Positions 18,696 through 28,354 of a stretch of 64,000 nt of DNA are shown here, one piece after another. The notes under the pieces were generated by a model. That model was not told the origin of the DNA and ran no database searches. It saw only the letters and a list, made by a program, of their open reading frames with translations. Each line of letters begins with the position of its first letter. The stretch's first letter is position 1. The stretch is from Gluconobacter kondonii (lineage in GTDB: Bacteria > Pseudomonadota > Alphaproteobacteria > Acetobacterales > Acetobacteraceae): assembly GCF_002723995.1 (NCBI RefSeq), contig NZ_BEWP01000002.1, positions 62,001-126,000 of the forward strand, written 5' to 3'. The translations under genes and the position numbers were made by a program.

Positions 18696-19526
18696 TTATC
18701 CAAACCTGCCGGTGATGTAGTCCTGGGTCTGCTGCTGCTTCGGATTGGTGAACATCCGGTCCGCGCTATCCACTTCGATCAGACGCCCCATGTAGAAGAA
18801 CGCTACCTGATCCGCACAGCGTGCAGCCTGCTGCATGTTGTGGGTCACGATCGCAATCGTGAATTCTTCCTTGAGTTCGTCAAGCAGTTCTTCGATACGC
18901 GCCGTTGAAATCGGGTCGAGCGCCGAAGTCGGTTCGTCAAGCAGCAGGACTTCAGGCCGCGTCGCAATGGAACGCGCAATGCACAGACGCTGCTGCTGAC
19001 CACCGGAAAGACCGGAAGCAGGAGCGTTCAGACGGTCCCGGACTTCGTTCCACAGCGCCACACGCGTCAGAACGTCCTGAACGCGCGCATCCATGTCCGC
19101 CTTGTTCAGCTTTTCATGCAGACGCACGCCGAACGCGATATTGTCATAGATCGACATCGGAAACGGCGTCGGCTTCTGGAACACCATACCCACACGCGCA
19201 CGCAGGATATTCAGGTCCAGATCGTGATCCAGAATATTGCGCCCGTCGAACATGACTTCGCCGGTCGCACGCTGGCCGGGATACAGGTCATACATGCGGT
19301 TAAAAATCCGCAACAACGTGGATTTGCCACAGCCGCTCGGCCCGATCATGGCCGTTACCCGACGGGCCTGAAAATCCACCGAAATGTCGTGCAGGGCGTG
19401 GTTTTCGCCGTAATAGAAATTCAGGTTGCGGACAGCCAGCGCCACTTCAGGGCTCTTCGCCGCCTGCGGATCAGTCTTGGTCATCATGGAATCCTGTGTC
19501 ATCCCCTGCAGTGTTCCCGGGGTCAT
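18696..19526 (-). CDS. pstB: Phosphate ABC transporter ATP-binding protein PstB
   Basis: 276 residues. Walker A is GPSGCGKST, the Q-loop is in [12 protein letters not shown], the signature is [14 protein letters not shown], Walker B is [13 protein letters not shown] and the switch His is in [22 protein letters not shown] and the ending GRFG are diagnostic of PstB. It powers high-affinity Pi uptake with PstC and PstA. The ATG at 19526 overlaps the pstA stop (ATGA); a second ATG, 8 codons further in, could also serve. Confidence 0.97.
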   Translation of the reverse strand: MTPGTLQGMTQDSMMTKTDPQAAKSPEVALAVRNLNFYYGENHALHDISVDFQARRVTAMIGPSGCGKSTLLRIFNRMYDLYPGQRATGEVMFDGRNILDHDLDLNILRARVGMVFQKPTPFPMSIYDNIAFGVRLHEKLNKADMDARVQDVLTRVALWNEVRDRLNAPASGLSGGQQQRLCIARSIATRPEVLLLDEPTSALDPISTARIEELLDELKEEFTIAIVTHNMQQAARCADQVAFFYMGRLIEVDSADRMFTNPKQQQTQDYITGRFG

Positions 19527-20395
19527 CCGCGTCGCGCCGAGACGCGGACGGCAATATTGATGGCCAGCACACCCATCGTCACCAGAAGCGCACCGGCCCA
19601 GGCAAGCTGTACCCAGTCTTCATAGGACGCACCGGCATACTGGTAGATCGTCACCGGCAGGCTCGCCATCGGGCGGGTGAGGCTGAAAGACCAGTTCTGG
19701 TTGCCCAGCGATGTAAACAGCAGCGGCGCCGTCTCACCGCTCACACGGGCCAGCGCCAGAAGAATGCCCGTCAGAACGCCCGTCTTGGCGGAACGCAGGC
19801 ACAGCGACAGCGTCACCCTCCAGCGCGTTGCTCCCAGAGCCGCACCAGCTTCGCGCATGGCAGTCGGAACGAGACGCAGCATGTCCTCGGTCGTACGAAC
19901 AATGATCGGAACAGCCAGAATGGCCAGAGCCACGGAACCGGCCAGCGCGGAGAAATGTCCGAACGGCGCCACCATAACCTGATAGACGAACAGACCCACC
20001 AGAATGGACGGCACCGACATCAGCACGTCTGAGACGAACCGGACGCAGGATGCGAATTTATTGGTGTCCGTCCCGTATTCCGAAAGATAGATCCCGCATC
20101 CGAGCCCGAGCGGCGTCGCGAGCAGCAGGGCCAGAAACGTCTGGATCAGACTGCCCACGATGGCATTCGCCAGACCGGAAGACGAGCCCGGCGGCCCCAT
20201 CGGTTTCATGATCGCAGCAGCGGACAGTCCGGCAAGCCCGCGGGACAGCAGGGTCCACAGGATAGACGCCAGAACCAGCACGAGGATGCCCGCCATGACC
20301 ATCCCGAAAGCGGTGGCCACATGATCGGCGCTCCGACGACGGGCTGCGCGGGGGTTGGGCTTCCAGCCGTTGGTGGAAACGACGCTATCGCTCAT
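19523..20395 (-). CDS. pstA: Phosphate ABC transporter permease PstA
   Basis: 290 residues from the ATG at 20395, which overlaps the pstC stop (ATGA). The frame is open further upstream, but only inside pstC. Six membrane helices are expected. The binding-protein-dependent permease loop ([20 protein letters not shown]) and [21 protein letters not shown] are characteristic of PstA. It forms the membrane channel of the Pst phosphate importer with PstC. Confidence 0.95.
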   Translation of the reverse strand: MSDSVVSTNGWKPNPRAARRRSADHVATAFGMVMAGILVLVLASILWTLLSRGLAGLSAAAIMKPMGPPGSSSGLANAIVGSLIQTFLALLLATPLGLGCGIYLSEYGTDTNKFASCVRFVSDVLMSVPSILVGLFVYQVMVAPFGHFSALAGSVALAILAVPIIVRTTEDMLRLVPTAMREAGAALGATRWRVTLSLCLRSAKTGVLTGILLALARVSGETAPLLFTSLGNQNWSFSLTRPMASLPVTIYQYAGASYEDWVQLAWAGALLVTMGVLAINIAVRVSARRG

Positions 20396-21372
20396 TTCGT
20401 ATTCCCCCGCAGCATCCGCGCCAACGCCAGACTGGCGAATGACAGCAGCATCAGAATGAAGCCCAGCGCCAAAAGCGCCGAAAGTCGCAACGATCCAGCC
20501 GGACTTTCCGGAAACTGAAGAGCGATCAGAGACGCAACCGTGCTGCGCGGCGCAAACAGCGACCAGCCAACATCCGTCACGTTCCCGATCACAAAGGTTA
20601 CGGCCATGGTCTCGCCCAGCGCGCGCCCCATGCCCAGCACGATCGCACCGATCATGCCCGAGCGGGACCACGGCACCACAACCTTCCACATCACGTCCCA
20701 GCGCGTGGCTCCAAGGCCATAGGCGCTTTCACGCAACATGTTGGGCATCGCGGCAAAGACGTCGCGCATCACTGCCGTCATGAAAGGCGCAATCATGACC
20801 GCCAGAACCAGACCGGCCGTCATCAGGCCCGTTCCGAAGGGCGCACCATGAATAATGAATTTGATGCCCGGCACGTGCTTGAAATGATGGGTCAGGAACG
20901 GCTGGACCGTCCGCGCCATGAAGGGAACGATCGTGAAAAAGCCCCACATACCGAAGATGATCGACGGCACGGCAGCCAGAAGCTGAACCGCCGTCCCCAC
21001 GATGGCGGCAATCCGGGGCGGCGCCATCGCCGTCAGCCAGAACGCCGTGCCAAAGGCCAGCGGCAGCGCGATCGCCACACCGATCAGCGTACTGACAATC
21101 GTCCCGAACAGCGGCGCCCAGGCACCATAAAGATCCGCAACCGGATTCCAGACATCACTGAAGGCAAAACCCAGACCAAACGTCCGAAACGCCTGGCTTC
21201 CCCCAATTCCCATGAGGACCACAAGCCCCCCCAGCACCACGAGAACCAGCAGCGCAGATGCCGCCACCAGAAAATGGAAGGCGGTGTCAGGACCGCTGCG
21301 GCGGCTCCCACTTCGGGAAGCACCGGCCGTGTCGCGGGCCTCTTCGGACGGCGTGGCTGTGGCAAGGGTCAT
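20392..21372 (-). CDS. pstC: Phosphate ABC transporter permease PstC
   Basis: 326 residues from the ATG at 21372. The frame is open to a GTG at 21480, but that codon lies 3 bases from the Pho box, upstream of any transcript started by it, and no ribosome site precedes it. PstC features are visible: PSIIFGMWGFF, the permease loop ESAYGLGATRWDVMWKVVVP, and MGRALGETMAVTFVIGN. It is the first gene of the pstCAB-phoU-phoB-phoR operon. No periplasmic phosphate-binding protein gene (pstS) is next to it, which is unusual, so PstS must be encoded elsewhere. Confidence 0.93.
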   Translation of the reverse strand: MTLATATPSEEARDTAGASRSGSRRSGPDTAFHFLVAASALLVLVVLGGLVVLMGIGGSQAFRTFGLGFAFSDVWNPVADLYGAWAPLFGTIVSTLIGVAIALPLAFGTAFWLTAMAPPRIAAIVGTAVQLLAAVPSIIFGMWGFFTIVPFMARTVQPFLTHHFKHVPGIKFIIHGAPFGTGLMTAGLVLAVMIAPFMTAVMRDVFAAMPNMLRESAYGLGATRWDVMWKVVVPWSRSGMIGAIVLGMGRALGETMAVTFVIGNVTDVGWSLFAPRSTVASLIALQFPESPAGSLRLSALLALGFILMLLSFASLALARMLRGNTK

Positions 21373-21737
21373 GCGTGAAAAGCTCTGACTTGAAAAACGG
21401 GCATTATCCGGCGACCGAAGCCACCACATCAGTGCATTAGCCCTCCTGTCGGGGAAGAACAACCGGAACAGGAACGACACCCGATGAAAGATTTATGTCA
21501 TTACCGCATCAAATGCCCGGAACACACCTCACTAAACCTAGAGAAAAACCCCGCACGACGTTCTTTTCCAAAACAGAAAACCATCAGGTCAGAAATGGAA
21601 GCACCCTCAAAGGAACCTCCTTACGGATAACACGTTTGGGACACTGACAGCCCCGCATCAAGCGGAGTGCCAAGACATCTCAGCGGCTTTGACGGTCCTC
21701 TGAAACGGGCCGTAAGCCAGTGCTCAGGAGTATTCAC
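21373..21737. other. Intergenic region between divergent pstC and dps
   Basis: 365 bases without a convincing gene. It holds the Pho box at 21484-21501 directed at pstC and, near the right end, a TTGACG hexamer at 21689 that could be the dps -35 box, although no good -10 box follows at 17 bases. The dps ribosome site CAGGAG lies at 21725-21730. Nothing else was recognised. Confidence 0.6.
21484..21501 (-). promoter_or_regulatory. Pho box upstream of pstC
   Basis: On the minus strand the 18 bases read ATGACATAAATCTTTCAT. This matches the PhoB consensus of two CTGTCAT-like 7-mers separated by a 4-base AT-rich spacer at 15 of 18 positions. It lies 112 bases upstream of the chosen pstC start. 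PhoB encoded in the same operon should bind here under phosphate limitation. Confidence 0.82.
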
Positions 21738-22277
21738 ATGGTTTCCAGAACAGACCGTCATGTGACGCAGAACAACACAGCGGACAACACCAAGAATGTT
21801 TCCATCGAAACGCTGAACGCCCGCCTGTCGGACCTGATCGATCTGGCGCTGATCACCAAGCAGGCCCACTGGAACCTCAAGGGACCGCAGTTTATCGGCG
21901 TCCATGAAATGCTTGATGGCTTCCGCACCAGCATTGACGGTTATTCAGACACCGTTGCAGAGCGTGCCGTACAGCTTGGGGGAACAGCACTCGGAACCGT
22001 GCAGGACGTTTCCAAAAACAGTGCCTGCACGCCCTATCCGAACAACATCTATCGCGTTGCAGACCACCTCGCGGCCCTGATCGACCGCTATGCGACAGTG
22101 GCAAACAACGTACGTGAGTCCATCAAGGTGACGGACGAAGCGGGCGATGACGACACGGCTGACATTTTCACGGAAGTGTCCCGTGGCCTCGACAAGCACC
22201 TGTGGTTCCTTGAGGCCCATGTTCAGGAGCCGACCGGTCAGATGCGTGATGGCGACCACAAGGGCAGTCGCAACTGA
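21738..22277 (+). CDS. dps: DNA starvation/stationary phase protection protein Dps
   Basis: 179 residues from the ATG at 21738, with CAGGAG 7 bases upstream. The ferroxidase-centre pattern of the Dps family is present: AHWNLKGPQFIGVHEMLDGF with its two His residues, then DTVAERAVQLGG with an acidic ligand. Dps forms a 12-mer shell that oxidises and stores iron with peroxide and coats DNA. The basic N-terminal tail (SRTDRHVTQNN) could help DNA contact. It is monocistronic and ends in a strong terminator. Confidence 0.95.
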   Translation: MVSRTDRHVTQNNTADNTKNVSIETLNARLSDLIDLALITKQAHWNLKGPQFIGVHEMLDGFRTSIDGYSDTVAERAVQLGGTALGTVQDVSKNSACTPYPNNIYRVADHLAALIDRYATVANNVRESIKVTDEAGDDDTADIFTEVSRGLDKHLWFLEAHVQEPTGQMRDGDHKGSRN

Positions 22278-22296
22278 TCCGAACGATTTCTTAAAA

Positions 22297-22338
22297 ATAT
22301 CAAAACGCCCCGCAGGCTCCTGCGGGGCGTTTTGATAT
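22297..22338. terminator. Bidirectional rho-independent terminator after dps
   Basis: A perfect 19-bp stem (22297-22315 with 22320-22338) contains CGCCCCGCAG, with a 4-base loop and AT-rich stem ends with A and T runs. It lies between dps and the convergent small gene and can end both transcripts. Confidence 0.92.
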
Positions 22339-22782
22339 TCAGAGACAGCGATCCAGATGCTCCCGAGCGAAAACAAGCTGCATAGAGTCATGTACCCGAC
22401 AATCCTCCTCCGATTGCGGAACTGTGCAGGCTTCAGAACTGTCCTGTAACGGCTCATGCTTCACAGCAGAAGAAAACGACTGCTCATCTGGCAGAGCCGC
22501 GGCAATCAGAGCCGCCAGATGTTCAAAATCACTGGTTCCTAATGGCCCCGGCTCAACGTGCGGCCTTTGGTGAACGATCCAGTTTTTTGTCAGCTCTTTC
22601 AGGCTGCCCCATTCCCGCACTCCCTCCGAAGACGGCGTCTCAGCCATTCCCTCCGTTGTCGCAACAGCAAGGGCATGAAAGTCGGAGTCTGTAAGCAAAG
22701 CAGGATGGGACGATACGCCCTTTCTGCAAACCCAACTCCTCAGAGAGTTTTTGATAGCCGAGACAACTTCGTTTTTAACCAT
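22339..22782 (-). CDS. Hypothetical protein at the end of the secretion/glycosyltransferase cluster
   Basis: 147 residues with no motif I recognise. The sequence is acidic in its second half, has no signal peptide or membrane helix, and contains four Cys, three of them in the C-terminal third. The stop is directly at the terminator stem, as expected for a last gene. It lies 92 bases after the glycosyltransferase gene on the same strand. No strong ribosome site precedes the ATG at 22782. Reality as a gene is likely but not certain. Confidence 0.5.
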   Translation of the reverse strand: MVKNEVVSAIKNSLRSWVCRKGVSSHPALLTDSDFHALAVATTEGMAETPSSEGVREWGSLKELTKNWIVHQRPHVEPGPLGTSDFEHLAALIAAALPDEQSFSSAVKHEPLQDSSEACTVPQSEEDCRVHDSMQLVFAREHLDRCL

Positions 22783-22874
22783 GATCTGCGCGCTTCATCA
22801 TCGGGAATTCGTCAATTCTGCAATCAAAAACGGCCACAGAAAGAGATCAAATCCCTGTTGTTTGCTCTTCGACG

Positions 22875-24101
22875 TCATTTCGTCTTGATGATCCGTTGAA
22901 CCAAATCGTCATAACGCTCCAGATAATCATCCAAACAGAGTTCGGCTTCAGCATAACGCCGGGCTTCCTGCCCCAATCGACGGGCGCTGCGACGATCATC
23001 CAGAAGCTGCAATGTCGCCTCTGCGATTGCAGCTGAGTCCAGAAACGGTACCAGACGCCCGGTGACATCATGCGTAATGAATTCCCTGACGGGCGCTGTA
23101 TCACTCCCGACAACCGGACAACCTGTCGCCATAGCTTCACGTAGAGACCAGGACGCAACAAACGGATAGGTCAGATACAAATGAGCATCTGATCGTCGCA
23201 GTAAGGCTCGGAAATCATCATATTCGACCTTTCCGACAAAATGCACACGGTCAAGGTCCAGCTTACCCGCCAGTTCGCGCAACATGAATTCGCGCCAGCT
23301 TCCTCCACTAGGAGGAAGTGTGCCGTAGCTGACCCTGTCTCCACCCACAAGAATGACCTGCGCATCCTTACGCTCGGCCAGAATACGCGGGAGCGCGCGC
23401 ATGACCACATGAAATCCCCGATAGGGTTCAAGATCACGGGCAACATAAGTGACAAGCGCATCTTTGGGGGTGATCCGAACCCCGTTAATGACGAGATTGC
23501 GCCGCTTAGCCTGAGGCTCGGGGGAACAGAGATCCAGATTCACCCCTTCCCGCAGCAGTGAAATTTTTTCCCGCGCCCATTCAGGATAGGTTTCACGCTG
23601 AAATTTTGTCGGGCTCTGACCATAACCGTTTGTCAGACAAAGTGCTTGCAGATTAATCGAATTCTTGACCCGCACGGCAGCCGCCAGTTCCGCAGAGGGC
23701 GGGAACTCCGGGTCAAAACCGACATCATTCTGATCCGCGTGGTAGAAAAACTCGAAATATCCAAGGATCGGACAACCGGGGAAAACATCCCCCAGATTCA
23801 GCAGTTCACCCCAGCCATGATGTCCGACAATAATATCAGGCTCATAACCCAGCCCCTTGAGCGTGCGGGCCGCAGTTGCAACGGCTTCGGCACGGAGCAG
23901 GCCATATTCAAATTCTCTCAGATGGGGATGCGTCTCCATCGAAGGCAGACGCGGGACACGGTAGATAGCGCGCCTGACACCCGGAATATGGTTGTTGTTC
24001 GCCTCCGAAATAAAGACGATCTCGTGACCCTGCGCGAGGAGATGACGGACAAAATGAAGGAATTGCCCGGGAAAATTCTGATGGACGAATAGGTAACGCA
24101 C
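22875..24101 (-). CDS. GT4-type glycosyltransferase
   Basis: 408 residues from a GTG at 24101, preceded by GGAG at 5 bases; the frame upstream to 24149 adds an unlikely tail. The start RYLFVHQNFPGQFLHFVRHL is the N-terminal nucleotide-sugar GT-B domain typical of the PF12000 group. The C-terminal half is a Glycos_transf_1 domain with VTYVARDLEPYRGFHVVMRA and EAMATGCPVVGSDTAPVREF, including the donor-binding acidic region. It is a retaining sugar transferase; acceptor unknown. It belongs to the leftward cluster with a type I secretion system and a second glycosyltransferase, so polysaccharide assembly or modification of a secreted product are both possible. Confidence 0.88.
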   Translation of the reverse strand: MRYLFVHQNFPGQFLHFVRHLLAQGHEIVFISEANNNHIPGVRRAIYRVPRLPSMETHPHLREFEYGLLRAEAVATAARTLKGLGYEPDIIVGHHGWGELLNLGDVFPGCPILGYFEFFYHADQNDVGFDPEFPPSAELAAAVRVKNSINLQALCLTNGYGQSPTKFQRETYPEWAREKISLLREGVNLDLCSPEPQAKRRNLVINGVRITPKDALVTYVARDLEPYRGFHVVMRALPRILAERKDAQVILVGGDRVSYGTLPPSGGSWREFMLRELAGKLDLDRVHFVGKVEYDDFRALLRRSDAHLYLTYPFVASWSLREAMATGCPVVGSDTAPVREFITHDVTGRLVPFLDSAAIAEATLQLLDDRRSARRLGQEARRYAEAELCLDDYLERYDDLVQRIIKTK

Positions 24102-24178
24102 GTTTTCTCCGGAGCGACTGGAACCCTCCGTGAAGTCCTGTTCGCGCACGGAGAAGACAGCGGATGACAGAGACCTTC

Positions 24179-24218
24179 AAAGTGACCGGGGAACACAGGT
24201 TCCTTCCCCAGTCACTTT
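24179..24218. repeat. Long imperfect inverted repeat between the 321-residue gene and the GT4 gene
   Basis: AAAGTGAC and GGGGAA on the left pair with TTCCCC and GTCACTTT on the right, with a single C/A mismatch and a 10-base loop. It sits between two leftward genes. On the minus strand no T-run follows, so it is a weak terminator candidate or an mRNA processing/stability hairpin. Confidence 0.6.
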
Positions 24219-24236
24219 GCCAGACCTCAATGGCAG

Positions 24237-25202
24237 TCAGGAAACCGCAGCAGATTTACGCTTTCTGGATGCGGCGGGTTTGGCCGGAGCATCAGCGGCT
24301 TTTGCAACGCGTGCCTTTGGGGCAGCCTTTGCAGGAGCTTCCGGCTCCACCAGTGCCTCATTTTCAGGCACGATTTCAAGCAGGAAGGCTTCCAGAGGGG
24401 CGAGGCTTTCAGCTTCAAGCGCCTCGGAACCATCAACAGGGCCAAGGCGCGTTCCATCCGTGAAGGACGCCGTAAGACGAATCTTCAATGTTTTCGCGGA
24501 TTCACCCTTCAGACGAACACGCAACCCGAGGATCGGAAGCGCCATGCCACGCGATCCACAATACTGACCGCCTTCAGCCCAAGGGGAAAGCCATCCCTTG
24601 CCGAGAACGGCCTGATATTCAATGTCCGCAACCGGAACGCCATTTTCGGGAGCAATACTAAAGCCCTCAATCCAACCCTGGCTGCCCGGAACACCCATCC
24701 AGTGCCCGATACCACCCGTCACATCGCCACGGCGTTGGATATGTGCGGAAATATCCTTGGAAACGGCCTGCTCCGCCGCAGTTTCAACCTTTTCAGCAGC
24801 AGGAGACGCGGGAGCGGATTCTGGAACAGCAGATTGCGAAGGTGCTGTAGTCACAGGACCGGCAAGCTGTGCAACCTGCAGACGAGGAGCTGCGTGAAGG
24901 CTGTCAGGCTCCTGATACGTTGTCACCAGAACAGCGGCCGGACCACGCATGACTCGCACCAGAGCAGCGCCGTTTGAGCCACCGATCCAGCCATCTTCCT
25001 CGAAAGTGCTGACGGCCACGATTCCGGGAGGCGTACCCGGCGCGCGTGAAATCCGGACGCCCGGCAATCCGGCGGGACCTGCAGGAGCCTGACCAGCAGC
25101 ATGGAAAATGCAGAAAATTCCTGCATCCAGCACCATCATATGTGCCCCGGCCTTAAGGTCGATGACCCGGTTCTGTCGTGGTGCTTCGGCGGCGTTAGAC
25201 AT
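24237..25202 (-). CDS. Uncharacterised protein with a putative ChW-like module, in secretion/glycosyltransferase cluster
   Basis: 321 residues with no clear signal peptide. After a beta-rich N-terminal domain (residues 10-115) and an Ala/Pro/Glu linker, residues about 150-235 carry two Gly/Trp repeats. These are AHIQRRGDVTGGIGHWMGVP with SQGWIEGFSI, and VADIEYQAVLGKGWLSPWAE with LPILGLRVRL. The second resembles the hydrophobic-W (ChW) repeat of cell-surface proteins (YQAHVQ..GW..WV...AG..G...R.E.I.I.L). The tail is an Ala/Lys-rich basic stretch resembling histone-like tails. A ribosome site AGTAGGGA precedes the ATG. Function unknown; a glycan-binding role is inferred only from the repeat. 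Confidence 0.7.
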   Translation of the reverse strand: MSNAAEAPRQNRVIDLKAGAHMMVLDAGIFCIFHAAGQAPAGPAGLPGVRISRAPGTPPGIVAVSTFEEDGWIGGSNGAALVRVMRGPAAVLVTTYQEPDSLHAAPRLQVAQLAGPVTTAPSQSAVPESAPASPAAEKVETAAEQAVSKDISAHIQRRGDVTGGIGHWMGVPGSQGWIEGFSIAPENGVPVADIEYQAVLGKGWLSPWAEGGQYCGSRGMALPILGLRVRLKGESAKTLKIRLTASFTDGTRLGPVDGSEALEAESLAPLEAFLLEIVPENEALVEPEAPAKAAPKARVAKAADAPAKPAASRKRKSAAVS

Positions 25203-25385
25203 TCCCTACTCCCAATTGCATCCGTTCTTACGGGCAATAATACTGGCATGTTTCTAGACTGTCACGAATGGTCGTCACAGTTATGAGCGGTATTCCGACG
25301 AGATGTTGCAACAGCTTTCGACAAATACCGGTTTCTGTTCAAGCCACCATAATGGACTGTTTCGATAGAAAAGGTAAACCATCCC

Positions 25386-28349
25386 TCACTGAAGCGCGCC
25401 CCAGCGTCGAATCACTATCATGGCAAGCTGAAACGGCGGCATCCCCAGTGGTACAGCCAGACCAGTTCCGCTTCGCGTGACCCGCTCTCCCTGTGCGCCC
25501 AGATCGAAACAGACCGCCTCCAGACCGCTGCGCCAGATATGGCCCAGAGCATAACACCAGGTCTCCGGTGCAATGGAAGGAATCAGCCCGACATCTGGCT
25601 GCTGCTGCTGGATCAATGCCTGCACTTCATCTTCACGATATTCACCCGTAACCCGGACTCCGAGCGACATCAGAGCATCGTCATCATGCGTATGTCCAAC
25701 CAGAGAAAGCTCAATCGGAAGGCGGTGCTTCTGGATTTCGGCAGCTAGTGTCAGCAGGACGTCGTACCCTTTCCACCGACTGATCCCGCCCACGACACAA
25801 ACCCGCACCGGTTGCCCATATGCGGCGTGATGACCTGTCCGGATACTCTTGCGAAGCGTAGCATCATCTTCCAGCGCAACAGCTTCAATAATCACACCGG
25901 GAAAGTGCCGTCTGATCCGTCGCACGGTGTCTTCAGAAGGCGCCATGAGCCTTCGGGCGCCAGACAGCTCCTGTCCTGAACGCGCCACCAGAGCAGACAC
26001 CGAAATGTCTTCTCCCAGATAACCACCCCAGCGTGTCACACACTGTTCACATCCCGTTATGTCCGGCTCGCCACAGTAACGCCCCTCTCCGTCGCAGAGG
26101 GAAATACGCGGGCAAAACCAGACATGGTCGTGAATAAACACATCATACGGCACCCCAAGCCGCTCATGTAATGTTCTGACGCAGGGTGCATGGCCTATCA
26201 GATGATGCCATTCGACAACCTGGACCCGCACGGTCCGAAGCACGTCCAGCAGAAGCGGAAGGTCCTCGGAAAGGCGGAACGTCAGGTTGGGGAAGCGCTT
26301 GTCGTCCAAAGCATCTTCCAGACTACATCCTTGCTCATGGGGACGCAGAGCAAGCGCCAAGCCACCATCAGCTTCAAACACTTCCGAGCGTTCACGCACC
26401 ACCCGCCCGACACCGCCTCCTGCGTCATGCTGCACCATCAGCATAGCAGACCGCCCCCCAGCCAGACGGATCAAACGTGCGATATCCAGTCTGCGCCGGG
26501 TTGTATGCAGAGGGTCGGCGTCGATAAAGCGTTTCACCAGACGATCATAACCGGGGTGCAGAGCGTTAAGAATCTTCAGATTCCGTGCACCAAGAGATTT
26601 TCCGGCCGTCCCGAATGAGACCGATCCGATATGGGCGACAAACAGATCCGGGGCGGGGAGATGTCGAAAACCGCTCGCAGACGCCCGAAGGCAAAAATCG
26701 TTTTCCTCGCCGTACCCCTGACCGAACAGATCCTCCCGAAACAGACCAATCTCGGCCAGACAATCTGCGGAAATCGCCATACAAAAACCGTGAGCGGTAG
26801 GGAGGTCCGGCCCGTCGCAAGAAGTTTTGCCCGTTGCTTTGAATGTCTCCTGACACAGCCGGTCCAGCGCCCGCATGTCCGCAAGTGACGGAACCGGATT
26901 GGGACGATCCACGGCAGGATAGGACAGGATCGTCGCGTCATTGGAAAATGGCGTCACCGTTCCAACATCGGTGAAGGCCAATCTTGCCCGCATCCGTTCA
27001 ACCCAACCCGCGGGAACGAGCGTATCGCTGTTGAGCAGCAGAATATCCCGCCCCTCTGCCGCCCGCATGCCGTCATTGGCAGAAATCGGAAAACCTTGAT
27101 TCTGGAGATGGCGGATCAGGACGATCCGGCCTTCCGCTGCCAGTTGATCGAGCGCTCGCGCCAGAGGAGGCTCAGGGGTCGCGTCGTCCACGACGATCAC
27201 CGACACATCGGCCGGGCATGTCGCCAGCACGGTGCGCAAACAGGCCATTGTCCGGCGCAGATCCGCATAAACCGGAATGACAACCGCGCATCCCGGACTT
27301 GTGCGGGGACAGCGCGGGCGTGGCGTCCAGGTTCTGACCTTTACGGGCCGCAGTCGGGCAGGCAGGCCACCTCGTCGGCCCAACGTCAGTCTCCCTACGA
27401 GCGGATCTACGGGTGCTCCCGTCAAAAGACATCCGTTTTCGTCTCGCAATGCCAGAGGGCCAGTGTCGTTTTCTGGCACACGGCTGGTTGGGATATGAAA
27501 AACCTTCGTGCGGGCCAGAGGAATGTCGCTGTCCACATCCTCTGCAAATGTCTCGGCCCGGAAGGTGGCCCCATCCCAAAGCGTGACACAAGGGCTATAT
27601 TCAGGTTCAGCCGGAGCCCAGATCCAGCCTCTCAGGCCATCAGACGTCGCTTCAACAAAAGATTCACATCGCGTCAGGACACGAATGTCCAACGGACTGC
27701 CGAGAACATGCCGACGACCAACGCGCACGTCCAAAGAACGGGCCGAACGCCAGTCTTTCGGCAGATCATATGTGCCGCTTTCGTTTCCCTGAATGCACTC
27801 CTGCCCGTCCAGAAACAGCTTGAACGGTCGGGATACTTCGATGAAAATGGTGTCCGTATTGGATGCGGTCATCCAACCCGGACGTCCAGCCGCAACAGCG
27901 ATCTGTCTGGCCAGAAGATGCGTTTGCGGCGTGGCATGGAAACGCGAAAGAGCCGTCTGCATTCTGTGAATGGCCTCTTCCATCCGCTGAAGCCGCACAA
28001 GGCAGATAACCTCCAGAAACGCTGCTTCCCGCAAGCCGAAATCCTGACGCAACCCCTCCATTCGCACCAAACAGTCGCTGATCCGCCCTGCCGACAGACA
28101 GGCCAGCCCGACGGACCATTTCAGATTGGGATTATGACGGGACATTCTTTCCGCCCGCTCCAACCAGAACAGACCCAGAGACGTATTACCCGCCTGAAGA
28201 GCGGCCTGTCCTCTGGCAAAAGCCTCCTGCGCTCTACGGCTCATGGCCTCCCGCCAGCGGAGCCGGTCTTCTTCGCTGACAACCCGTCCAAAGCCCGCGA
28301 ATGACGCACTCAGTTTCTGTTCGCTGGAGGCGAGCCGCTCAGAAGACAC
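25386..28349 (-). CDS. Three-part glycosyltransferase: TPR + GT2 + GT4 domains
   Basis: 987 residues. Residues about 35-165 are TPR-like helices (FARGQAALQAGNTSLGLFWLERAE). Residues about 165-345 form a beta-rich linker. Residues about 355-600 are a GT2 (GT-A) domain with CAVVIPVYADLRRTMACLRT, VIVVDDATPEPP, the sugar-nucleotide DxD-like LLLNSDTLVP and the acceptor-side GYGEENDFCLRAS. Residues about 640-985 form a GT-B domain with VVGGISRWKGYDVLLTLA. Such bifunctional enzymes build short glycans, often on surface polymers or proteins. The start is a GTG 5 bases after the Sel1 gene stop, so the two are coupled. It is among the more distinctive proteins here; acceptor unknown. Confidence 0.88.
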   Translation of the reverse strand: MSSERLASSEQKLSASFAGFGRVVSEEDRLRWREAMSRRAQEAFARGQAALQAGNTSLGLFWLERAERMSRHNPNLKWSVGLACLSAGRISDCLVRMEGLRQDFGLREAAFLEVICLVRLQRMEEAIHRMQTALSRFHATPQTHLLARQIAVAAGRPGWMTASNTDTIFIEVSRPFKLFLDGQECIQGNESGTYDLPKDWRSARSLDVRVGRRHVLGSPLDIRVLTRCESFVEATSDGLRGWIWAPAEPEYSPCVTLWDGATFRAETFAEDVDSDIPLARTKVFHIPTSRVPENDTGPLALRDENGCLLTGAPVDPLVGRLTLGRRGGLPARLRPVKVRTWTPRPRCPRTSPGCAVVIPVYADLRRTMACLRTVLATCPADVSVIVVDDATPEPPLARALDQLAAEGRIVLIRHLQNQGFPISANDGMRAAEGRDILLLNSDTLVPAGWVERMRARLAFTDVGTVTPFSNDATILSYPAVDRPNPVPSLADMRALDRLCQETFKATGKTSCDGPDLPTAHGFCMAISADCLAEIGLFREDLFGQGYGEENDFCLRASASGFRHLPAPDLFVAHIGSVSFGTAGKSLGARNLKILNALHPGYDRLVKRFIDADPLHTTRRRLDIARLIRLAGGRSAMLMVQHDAGGGVGRVVRERSEVFEADGGLALALRPHEQGCSLEDALDDKRFPNLTFRLSEDLPLLLDVLRTVRVQVVEWHHLIGHAPCVRTLHERLGVPYDVFIHDHVWFCPRISLCDGEGRYCGEPDITGCEQCVTRWGGYLGEDISVSALVARSGQELSGARRLMAPSEDTVRRIRRHFPGVIIEAVALEDDATLRKSIRTGHHAAYGQPVRVCVVGGISRWKGYDVLLTLAAEIQKHRLPIELSLVGHTHDDDALMSLGVRVTGEYREDEVQALIQQQQPDVGLIPSIAPETWCYALGHIWRSGLEAVCFDLGAQGERVTRSGTGLAVPLGMPPFQLAMIVIRRWGALQ

Positions 28350-28354
28350 GCAGA

